Source of the DNA: Plantactinospora sp. KBS50
GTDB lineage: Bacteria > Actinomycetota > Actinomycetes > Mycobacteriales > Micromonosporaceae
Length of the DNA: 64,000 nt
Direction of reading: 5' to 3'
Assembly: GCF_002285795.1 (NCBI RefSeq)
Contig: NZ_CP022961.1
Span: 2,601,001 to 2,665,000 of the forward strand
Shown here one piece after another: positions 44,820 through 57,004 of the stretch (position 1 is its first letter; every line of letters starts with the position of its first letter). The notes below the pieces were generated by a model. The model searched no databases. It was given only the letters and a program-made list of their open reading frames with translations, and was not told where the DNA came from. A program made the position numbers and the translations under genes.

Positions 44820-46109
44820 ATGGCACCGCCGGTACCGCAGGCCGGAGTCCGCACCGCCGCCACGGCGGTCGATCCGGCCCTCCTGCGCCGCGCCGAGCGT
44901 CTCTACCGGGAGCTGCACGCGCACCCCGAGCTGTCCGGCGCGGAGCGGGACACCGCCGACCGGTTCGCCGCCGCGCTGGAGGCGGCCGGCTGCGCGGTGA
45001 CCACCGGCGTCGGCGGGTACGGCGTGGTCGGTGTCCTGGCCAACGGACCCGGCCCGACGGTGCTGCTGCGCGCCGAACTGGACGCGCTGCCGGTGGCCGA
45101 GGCCACCGGGCTGCCGTACGCCAGCACCGCCACCGGGGTCGACGCCGACGGCCGGACCGTACCGGTGATGCACGCCTGCGGGCACGATCTGCACCTGGCC
45201 GCGGTGGCCGGGGCCGTCGCCCGGCTCGCCGCCGCCCGGTCCGCCTGGCGGGGCACGGTGCTGGCGCTCGGGCAGCCGGCCGAGGAGACGCTGCGCGGCG
45301 CCGCGGCCGTGCTCGGCGACGGCCTGTACGACAGGTTCGGGCGGCCCGATCTGGTCCTCGCCCAGCACGCGGCGCCGCTGCCGGCCGGGATGGTCGCGCA
45401 CGGGGCCGGGCCGATGACCGCCGGCAGCGTCACGCTGGAGGTCACCGTCGCCGGGCGGGGCGGCCACGCGGCCATGCCGCACCTGTGCGTGGACCCGGTG
45501 GTGATCGCCGCGAACATCGTCGTGCAGGCGCAGGCGATCGTGTCCCGGCAGGTCAGTCCCGCCGAGCAGGTGGCGCTCACGGTCGGCACGCTGCGCGCCG
45601 GCGGGCACCCGGGGGTGATCGCCGAGCAGGCCGTCCTCGGCGTGACGATCCGGTCGCTGTCGGATGTCACCCTGGACCGGATACTGGGCGCCATGATGCG
45701 GACGATCCACGCCTGCTGCGAGGCCGCCGGCAGTCCCCGGGAGCCGGAGATCCGGGTGGTGTCGCGGGCTCCGGCATACCGGGCGGACCCGGCCACCACC
45801 GCGGCCGTGCGGGCCGCGCACGAGCGGGCCTTCGGCCCCGAACGGATCGCCTGGTGGCCGTCGTCCCTGGCGTCCGAGGACTTCCCGCTGCTGGTCGCCG
45901 ACGGCATCCCGAGCAGCTACTGGATGCTCGGCGTGGTCGGGCCGCGGCAGTGGCGGGCGGCGCCGGGCACCGGCGCGGCGGAGAAGCTCGGCCACCTGCC
46001 CACGAACCACAGCCCGGCCTTCGCTCCGGACGTCGCGCTGGCGCTGCCGGCCGGCGTCGAGGCGCTGGTCGCCGCGGCCCGCACCCGGCTCGCGCGGGAA
46101 GCCGCATGA
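44820..46109 (+). CDS. M20-family amidohydrolase/carboxypeptidase
   Basis: 429 residues. Metal-binding motifs of the aminoacylase/IAA-amino-acid-hydrolase group are present: LRAELDALPV, MHACGHDLHLAA, GQPAEETLRGAA, GRGGHAAMPHLCVDPV (dimerisation domain) and SEDFP. It hydrolyses amide bonds of N-acyl amino acids or small peptides; the substrate is unknown. ATG 44820 is chosen from the promoter; the frame is open to 44688 with an ATG at 44790. Divergent from the RiPP precursor, so it could act on the product or leader fragments, but it could equally belong to the arginine region. Confidence 0.82.
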   Translation: MAPPVPQAGVRTAATAVDPALLRRAERLYRELHAHPELSGAERDTADRFAAALEAAGCAVTTGVGGYGVVGVLANGPGPTVLLRAELDALPVAEATGLPYASTATGVDADGRTVPVMHACGHDLHLAAVAGAVARLAAARSAWRGTVLALGQPAEETLRGAAAVLGDGLYDRFGRPDLVLAQHAAPLPAGMVAHGAGPMTAGSVTLEVTVAGRGGHAAMPHLCVDPVVIAANIVVQAQAIVSRQVSPAEQVALTVGTLRAGGHPGVIAEQAVLGVTIRSLSDVTLDRILGAMMRTIHACCEAAGSPREPEIRVVSRAPAYRADPATTAAVRAAHERAFGPERIAWWPSSLASEDFPLLVADGIPSSYWMLGVVGPRQWRAAPGTGAAEKLGHLPTNHSPAFAPDVALALPAGVEALVAAARTRLAREAA

Positions 46110-46162
46110 TCGACCGGATCGGCCCGCGTCCGTCATGATCGATCGGACCGGTCCGCGTCCGT
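46105..46162. repeat. 29-bp direct repeat after the M20 gene
   Basis: CATGATCGACCGGATCGGCC... starts at 46105 and again at 46134 with three mismatches in 29 bases. It overlaps the stop of the amidohydrolase. No function seen. Confidence 0.6.
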
Positions 46163-46241
46163 CGGGGCGGGTCTGCGTCAGACCCCGTTCCGGGTTTTCC
46201 CACCGTTCCCACCACCGCCGCTGGCGAGTTAGGCAGGCATT

Positions 46242-46388
46242 GTGAAGTTCTACCAGGTTGTCGCCCTCATCTGGATCGTCGCGGGCGTGGTCACGTCGTT
46301 GACCTGGATGATCCTGCGGCACCGTCGCAGCCAGGCCCGTACGGCGCTGCGCGGCTCGCGCGGCGAGCTGCCGCGCTCCCGGGACTGA
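46242..46388 (+). CDS. Small single-pass membrane protein
   Basis: 48 residues. N-terminal hydrophobic helix (about 5-25: VVALIWIVAGVVTSLTWMI) followed by a basic tail (LRHRRSQARTALRG). GTG start with a TTAGGC/TAGGCA -10-like element about six bases upstream, suggesting leaderless expression. Too short for family assignment, but coding is supported by the clean hydrophobic/basic layout. It stands alone between the amidohydrolase and the argC promoter. Confidence 0.55.
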   Translation: MKFYQVVALIWIVAGVVTSLTWMILRHRRSQARTALRGSRGELPRSRD

Positions 46389-46478
46389 TCCGGGCCACCC
46401 GGCGAGATCCGGCGAGAAAGTGTTGACCATGAACGCTTTCTCGCCAGGATTTTCGCCACCGGACCACGATCACCGCAG

Positions 46479-46502
46479 GTTCATACAGTGCACTGTATGA
46501 AC
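46479..46502. promoter_or_regulatory. Perfect 24-bp palindrome upstream of argC
   Basis: GTTCATACAGTG is followed directly by its exact complement, with no spacer. It ends one base before the -35 (TTGCCT, 46503-46508) of the argC promoter, an ideal position for a dimeric regulator. It differs from the ARG box, so a second regulator is suggested. Confidence 0.65.
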
Positions 46503-46549
46503 TTGCCTCACCCCGGGGGTGACTGCTAACCTCCTGTGCATAGTCATGC
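46503..46549 (+). promoter_or_regulatory. argC promoter with ARG box
   Basis: TTGCCT (46503-46508), 18-base spacer, TAACCT (46527-46532). The expected start near 46539 falls inside TGCATAGTCATGC (46537-46549), which matches the actinobacterial ArgR operator pattern TGCAT....ATGCA with one edge mismatch. ArgR encoded downstream is expected to repress here with arginine. Confidence 0.75.
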
Positions 46550-46559
46550 GGAGGTGAGT

Positions 46560-47564
46560 ATGGGTATCGGGGTTGCCGTGGCCGGGGCCAGCGGATACGC
46601 GGGAGGCGAACTGCTGCGACTCGTCGCCGGGCATCCCGACCTCGACCTCGTGGCGGCCACCGCGCACACCGCCGCGGGCGCGCCCGTGAGCGCCGTACAC
46701 CCGCAGTTGACCGGCCTGGACCTGGTGTTCGGGTCGACCGATCCGGCCGTCCTGGCCGGCGCGGACCTGGTCTTCCTGGCGCTGCCGCACGGCGAGTCCG
46801 CGGCGCTCGCCGCGGCCCTGCCGGCCGGCACGCGGGTGGTGGACCTCGGCGCCGACCACCGGCTGACCGCCCCGGACGCCTGGCGGCGCTACTACGGCGG
46901 CCCGCACGCCGGCGCCTGGACCTACGGCCTGCCGGAACTGCCCGGCCAGCGGGACCGGATCGCCGCCGCCGACCGGGTCGCGGCCACCGGCTGCTACGCC
47001 GGCGCCACCATCCTCGCCCTGGCCCCGCTGATCGCGGCCGGTGCGGTCGCCCCGGACGACGTCGTGGTGGTGGCCGCCTCCGGCACCTCGGGTGCCGGCC
47101 GGGCGGCCAAGCCGCACCTGCTGGGCAGCGAGGTGATGGGCGACCTGTCGCCCTACAAGGTCGGCGCCCACCAGCACGTGCCGGAGATCAAGCAGGCCAC
47201 CGGCGCCACCTCGCTGTCCTTCACCCCGGTGCTCGCGCCGATGCCGCGGGGAATCCTCGCCACGGTCACCGCCCGCCCGGGCGCCGCCGGCACCGACCCG
47301 CGGGAGGTCCTCGCCGCGGCGTACGCGGACAGCCCGCTGGTGCACGTGCTGCCGCCGGGAAGCTGGCCGCACACGGCCGCCACGCTCGGCTCGGCCGCCT
47401 GCCACCTCCAGGCGACCGTGGACACCGACTCGGGCCGGGTCATCGTGGTCAGCGCGCTGGACAACCTGGGCAAGGGCGCCGCCGCGCAGGCCGTGCAGTG
47501 CGCCAACCTGATGCTCGGCCTGCCCGAGACGGCCGGCCTGTCCGCGTTCGGAGTCGCGCCGTGA
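46560..47564 (+). CDS. argC: N-acetyl-gamma-glutamyl-phosphate reductase
   Basis: Third step of arginine synthesis. 334 residues with the NADP loop AGASGYAGGELLRL, the catalytic Cys in ATGCYAGATI and the GTSGAGR segment. ATG 46560 follows GGAGGTG at five bases; the frame opens slightly earlier at the ARG box. First gene of the argCJBDFRGH operon. Confidence 0.96.
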   Translation: MGIGVAVAGASGYAGGELLRLVAGHPDLDLVAATAHTAAGAPVSAVHPQLTGLDLVFGSTDPAVLAGADLVFLALPHGESAALAAALPAGTRVVDLGADHRLTAPDAWRRYYGGPHAGAWTYGLPELPGQRDRIAAADRVAATGCYAGATILALAPLIAAGAVAPDDVVVVAASGTSGAGRAAKPHLLGSEVMGDLSPYKVGAHQHVPEIKQATGATSLSFTPVLAPMPRGILATVTARPGAAGTDPREVLAAAYADSPLVHVLPPGSWPHTAATLGSAACHLQATVDTDSGRVIVVSALDNLGKGAAAQAVQCANLMLGLPETAGLSAFGVAP

Positions 47565-47610
47565 TCTCGCGGGCGGTCCGCACCCCGACCCCTCTCGTTG
47601 GAGTTGCACC

Positions 47611-48780
47611 ATGACCGTCACCACCCCCCGGGGATTCCGCGCGGCCGGCGTCGCCGCCGGCCTCAAGAGCGGCGGCCGGGACGTGGCCGTGGTGGTCAAC
47701 GACGGCCCCGACGCCACCGCCGCCGGCGTCTTCACCCGCAACCGGGTCAAGGCCGCGCCCGTGCTCTGGACGCAGCAGGTGGTGCGCGGCGGCGTGCTGC
47801 GGGCGGTGGTGCTCAACTCCGGCGGGGCGAACGCCTGCACCGGCCCGGCCGGCTTCCAGGACACCCACACCACCGCCGAATACCTGGCCGGCACGCTGAG
47901 CAGCCGCAACCCGCGACTGCTGATCGGCGCCGGCGAGGTCGGCGTCTGCTCCACCGGGCTGATCGGCGAGCGGCTGCCGATGGACCGGCTGGTGCGTGGC
48001 GTCCGCGGCGCGATCCGGGAGTTGTCCCGCGACGGCGGCGCCGCGGCCGCCGAGGCGATCATGACCACGGACACCCGGCCGAAGACCACGGTGGCCACCG
48101 GCACCGGCTGGACCGTGGGCGGCATGGCCAAGGGCGCCGGCATGCTGGCGCCGGCGCTGGCCACCATGCTCTGCGTGCTGACCACGGACGCGGTGGCCGG
48201 CACCGAGGCACTGGACGAGGCGCTGCGGGCGGCCTGCCGGGTCACCTTCGACCGGCTGGACTCCGACGGCTGCCTGTCCACCAACGACACTGTGCTGCTG
48301 CTGGCCAGCGGCGCCTCCGGGATCGAGCCCGGTCAGGACGAGCTGACCAGCGCGGTGACCAGCGCCTGTCACGACCTGGCCCAGCAGTTGCTCGGCGACG
48401 CCGAGGGCGCCACCAAGGAGATCGCCATCGACGTGGCGGGCGCCGCGAGCGAGGACGACGCGGTCGAGGTGGGTCGCACGGTCGCCCGGAACAACCTGGT
48501 GAAGACGGCGCTGTTCGGCAACGACCCGAACTGGGGCCGCATCCTGGCGGCCGTCGGCACCACGGCCGCGGCCTTCCAGCCGGACGGCGTGGACGTGGCG
48601 GTCAACGGCGTGTGGGTGTGCCGCGCGGGCGCCGCCGCGGAGGACCGGAGCAAGGTCGACCTCGGCGGCCGGCAGGTCACCATCCGGATCGAGCTGCACA
48701 GCGGCGACGCCGGGGCCACCATCTGGACCAACGACCTGTCGCACGCGTACGTCCACGAGAACTCGGCCTACTCGACATGA
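47611..48780 (+). CDS. argJ: Bifunctional glutamate N-acetyltransferase / ornithine acetyltransferase
   Basis: Recycles the acetyl group between acetylornithine and glutamate. 389 residues. The self-cleavage region reads [12 protein letters not shown] then [12 protein letters not shown], where the Thr of ATML becomes the N-terminal nucleophile of the beta subunit. [10 protein letters not shown] and [10 protein letters not shown] are also conserved. The stop overlaps the argB start (ATGA). Confidence 0.95.
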   Translation: MTVTTPRGFRAAGVAAGLKSGGRDVAVVVNDGPDATAAGVFTRNRVKAAPVLWTQQVVRGGVLRAVVLNSGGANACTGPAGFQDTHTTAEYLAGTLSSRNPRLLIGAGEVGVCSTGLIGERLPMDRLVRGVRGAIRELSRDGGAAAAEAIMTTDTRPKTTVATGTGWTVGGMAKGAGMLAPALATMLCVLTTDAVAGTEALDEALRAACRVTFDRLDSDGCLSTNDTVLLLASGASGIEPGQDELTSAVTSACHDLAQQLLGDAEGATKEIAIDVAGAASEDDAVEVGRTVARNNLVKTALFGNDPNWGRILAAVGTTAAAFQPDGVDVAVNGVWVCRAGAAAEDRSKVDLGGRQVTIRIELHSGDAGATIWTNDLSHAYVHENSAYST

Positions 48781-49683
48781 TCCTCTCCCGGGACCTCACC
48801 GTGGCGCAGATCAAGGCGAGCACGCTGATCGAGGCGTTGCCGTGGCTGGCCCGGTTCGCCGGGGCCACGGTGGTGGTCAAGTACGGCGGCAACGCGATGG
48901 TCGACCCCGACCTGCAACGCGCCTTCGCGGCCGACATGGTCTTCCTGCGCTACGCGGGCCTGCGCCCGGTGGTCGTGCACGGCGGCGGGCCGCAGATCTC
49001 CGCCATGCTGGGCCGGCTCGGCATCGCCAGCGAGTTCCGCGGCGGGCTGCGGGTCACCACCCCGGAGGCCATGGACGTGGTCCGGATGGTCCTGGTCGGC
49101 CAGGTCGGCCGGGAACTCGTCGGGCTGATCAACGCGCACGGCCCGTTCGCGGTCGGGCTCTCCGGCGAGGACGCCGGGCTGTTCACCGCGCAGCGCCGGC
49201 CGGCGTACGTGGACGGCGAGCCGGTGGACATCGGCCAGGTCGGCGACGTGGCGTCGGTCAACCCGGCCGCGGTGACCGACCTGATCGGCGCCGGCCGGAT
49301 CCCGGTGGTCTCCAGCGTGGCGCCCGACGCGGCCGGGGTGCTGCACAACCTCAACGCGGACACCGCGGCCGCGGCCCTGGCGGTGGCGCTGGACGCCCGC
49401 AAGCTGGTGGTGCTCACCGACGTGCCGGGGTTGTACGCCGACTGGCCGGACACCGACAGCCTGATCTCCGAGATCACCGACGACGAACTGGCACGTCTGC
49501 TGCCCGGCCTTGAGGCGGGGATGGTGCCGAAGATGGAGGCGTGCCTGCGGGCGGTCCGCGGCGGCGTGCCGGCGGCCCACGTCGTGGACGGGCGGCTCGC
49601 GCACTCGACCCTGCTGGAGGTCTTCACCTCCGAGGGGTTCGGCACGATGGTCACGCGCGCGGCCGCCGGGGAGGCGAGGAACC

Positions 49684-49691
<8 letters not shown>
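48777..49691 (+). CDS. argB: Acetylglutamate kinase
   Basis: Second step and feedback-controlled enzyme of arginine synthesis. 304 residues with [19 protein letters not shown] and [13 protein letters not shown] (nucleotide and substrate sites). A long N-terminal helix ([17 protein letters not shown]) fits the arginine-sensitive hexameric type. Overlaps argJ and argD at its two ends. Confidence 0.95.
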
Positions 49692-55042
<5,351 letters not shown>

Positions 55043-55066
55043 GTCGTCCCGCACCGGGGAGTCGGC

Positions 55067-55147
55067 CATCTTCCGGCCGGTGTCGACACGTCTTGCGGGA
55101 AGTCGGGGTGTTCCGGCGCCGGTTACACCCCGACTTCCCGGAAGATG
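55067..55147. terminator. Nested inverted repeats after argH
   Basis: An inner stem GGGAAGTCGGGGTG (55097-55110) pairs perfectly with CACCCCGACTTCCC (55126-55139) around a 15-base loop. An outer pair CATCTTCCGG (55067-55076)/CCGGAAGATG (55138-55147) shares bases with it, so the two are partly alternative. It is probably the arg operon terminator. The rest of the 338-base gap to 55380 has a CCACCG...CGGTGG repeat near 55270-55300 and no supported gene. Confidence 0.6.
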
Positions 55148-55367
55148 AGTCGACCTTGCCGGCGGGTCCACGGCAGGGCTGTCCCGCGCCGATCCCGATG
55201 GCGGGAACGTCCCGTTCGTGGTGAACCGGCCTCGGCGGGCGGTGCGCGACCGCTCGTCGGGTATCCGCCGGCCACCGCCCGTGGAGTGTCCACGGTGGTC
55301 GGCGACCGGTCGAGCGCGACGGTAACGCCAGGTGAGCAATCCGCCCCTTTCCGTGGCGGGTCCGCAC

Positions 55368-55373
55368 TAGGGT
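55368..55373 (+). promoter_or_regulatory. -10 element for the D,D-carboxypeptidase gene, leaderless
   Basis: TAGGGT ends seven bases before ATG 55381, and no Shine-Dalgarno is present. Confidence 0.5.
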
Positions 55374-55380
55374 CGGTCTC

Positions 55381-56781
55381 ATGCGGGCCATCCCTCGGGC
55401 CACGGCGCTGCTGGGCGTCGTCGCCCTCTTCCTGCTGACCGCCACCGCGCCCGCGGTGACCGCCGGGACCGCCGTCCCGGCGCACGCGGGCCTCATGCCG
55501 GCCACCGCGGGCCTCATGCCGGCCACCGCGGGCCTCATGCCGGCCACCGCGGGCCTCATGCCGGCCACCGCGGTGACCGCCGTACCGGGCGGGGTGACCG
55601 CCGTCGCGGACACCGCGAGTGCCGCACCGGGCGGGGTGGCGACCGCGGGTCCGAGCACCGCGGCGGCCCCCGCGCCGTGTCCGCAGCCCAGCCCCGCGGT
55701 GGCCCGACCGCCGCGCCCGACGTCCCCGCCGCAGCGGCCCGCGGACCGCGCGGTCGGCGGGTCGGCGCTGGCCGTGACCGGCCTGGCAGTGCCGCCCGGT
55801 ACGGCGCCGCCACCCCCGGTCACCGCGACCTCCTGGGTGGTCGCCGACCTGGACAGCGGCGCCGTCCTCGGCGGCTGCGACCCGCACCAGTCCACCCCGC
55901 CGGCCAGCGTGCAGAAGCTGCTGCTGCTGGAGACGGTCCTGCCCCGGCTGGACCCGGACGCCGTGGTCGAGGTGACGCCGGAGGACATGAACTTCGAGCC
56001 CGGCAGTTCGGCCATGGGGGTGGTGGAGGGCGGCCACTATCCGGTGCGGACGCTGCTGCTCGGACTGCTGCTCAACTCGGGCAACGACGCGGCGAACGTG
56101 CTGGCCCGGGTCGCCGGCGGCGCGGCCGGGCTGCCGGGCACCATGGCCGCGATGAACACCGAGGCGCGGCGGCTGGGCGCCTACCAGACCCACGCCGTGA
56201 CCCCGTCCGGCCTGGACGGTCCGGGGCAGTTCACCAGCGCGTACGACCTGGCGCTCATCGCGCGGGCCGACTTCGCGCGGGCCGACTTCCGCCAGTACGT
56301 GTCCACCCGGACCGCCCAGGTCCCGCCGCAGCCGCCGCGGGATCCCAAGGGCTACCAGATCACCAACGACAACCAGCTTCTGTGGCGGTATCCGGGCGCG
56401 CTCGGCGGCAAGACCGGCTTCACGGACCTGGCCCGGCACACGTTCGTGGGCGCCGCCGAGCGGGACGGCCGGCGCCTGGTGGTGACGCTGGTGGGCGCCG
56501 AGGCCGCGCCGCAGCGCGGCTGGGAGCAGGGTGCCGCGCTGCTGGACTGGGGATTCGGGCTGCCCGGCGGTGCCCGGGTCGGCGAGCTGGTCGCGCCGGC
56601 CAACCCGACCCCGGCGCCCAGCGGCACCAGCCCGTCGCCGATCGCCGGCAGCCACCCGGTCGCGGCCGGGGCCGGGGGCAGCGCCCGGATCGGTCCCGGC
56701 GTGGCGGTCGGCGTCGCGCTGGCCGCGGCGCTGGCCGCCGGGGTGACGCTGTTCGCCGTCCGCCGCCGCGTCCCCCGCTGA
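55381..56781 (+). CDS. D-alanyl-D-alanine carboxypeptidase (penicillin-binding protein, S11 family)
   Basis: 466 residues acting on peptidoglycan outside the membrane. A signal sequence (about 1-30) is followed by four exact GLMPATA repeats (DNA 55486-55569, 21-bp units) and an Ala/Pro-rich spacer. The catalytic domain has SVQK (Ser about 176, SxxK), SGN (about 233-235) and KTG (about 344). A C-terminal helix (VALAAALAAGVTLFAV) plus RRR anchors it in the membrane. The Ala-rich repeats before the catalytic domain form an unusual wall-spanning spacer. Confidence 0.9.
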   Translation: MRAIPRATALLGVVALFLLTATAPAVTAGTAVPAHAGLMPATAGLMPATAGLMPATAGLMPATAVTAVPGGVTAVADTASAAPGGVATAGPSTAAAPAPCPQPSPAVARPPRPTSPPQRPADRAVGGSALAVTGLAVPPGTAPPPPVTATSWVVADLDSGAVLGGCDPHQSTPPASVQKLLLLETVLPRLDPDAVVEVTPEDMNFEPGSSAMGVVEGGHYPVRTLLLGLLLNSGNDAANVLARVAGGAAGLPGTMAAMNTEARRLGAYQTHAVTPSGLDGPGQFTSAYDLALIARADFARADFRQYVSTRTAQVPPQPPRDPKGYQITNDNQLLWRYPGALGGKTGFTDLARHTFVGAAERDGRRLVVTLVGAEAAPQRGWEQGAALLDWGFGLPGGARVGELVAPANPTPAPSGTSPSPIAGSHPVAAGAGGSARIGPGVAVGVALAAALAAGVTLFAVRRRVPR

Positions 56782-56840
56782 GCCGCCGCGTCGCCCGCCG
56801 GGCCGCGGCGTTGCCCGCCGGGCCGCCGCGTCCTCCGCCG

Positions 56841-56900
56841 AGCGCCGCCTGCCGGCCGCGTCTCCCGCCGAGCGCCGCCTGCCGGCCGCGTCGCCCGCCG
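56841..56900. repeat. 30-bp tandem repeat after the carboxypeptidase gene
   Basis: AGCGCCGCCTGCCGGCCGCG units start at 56841 and 56871 (period 30), preceded by degenerate GGGCCGCCGCGTC copies from about 56780. Noncoding gap of 223 bases; the only other element is the -10 of the next gene. Confidence 0.65.
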
Positions 56901-57004
56901 GATCGGCCGGCTGATCCGCCGGGTCCGGGACGCGGAACGGACGTTTCGCCCCGGCCCGACTCCATGATCGACGACGGCACTGGTCGCGCGTAGGATCCCG
57001 CGGC

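Noticed and set aside
27038..46109. Recent mobile island carrying the RiPP genes
   Set aside because: No integrase, transposase, tRNA gene or flanking direct repeats were seen, and base composition matches the neighbours.
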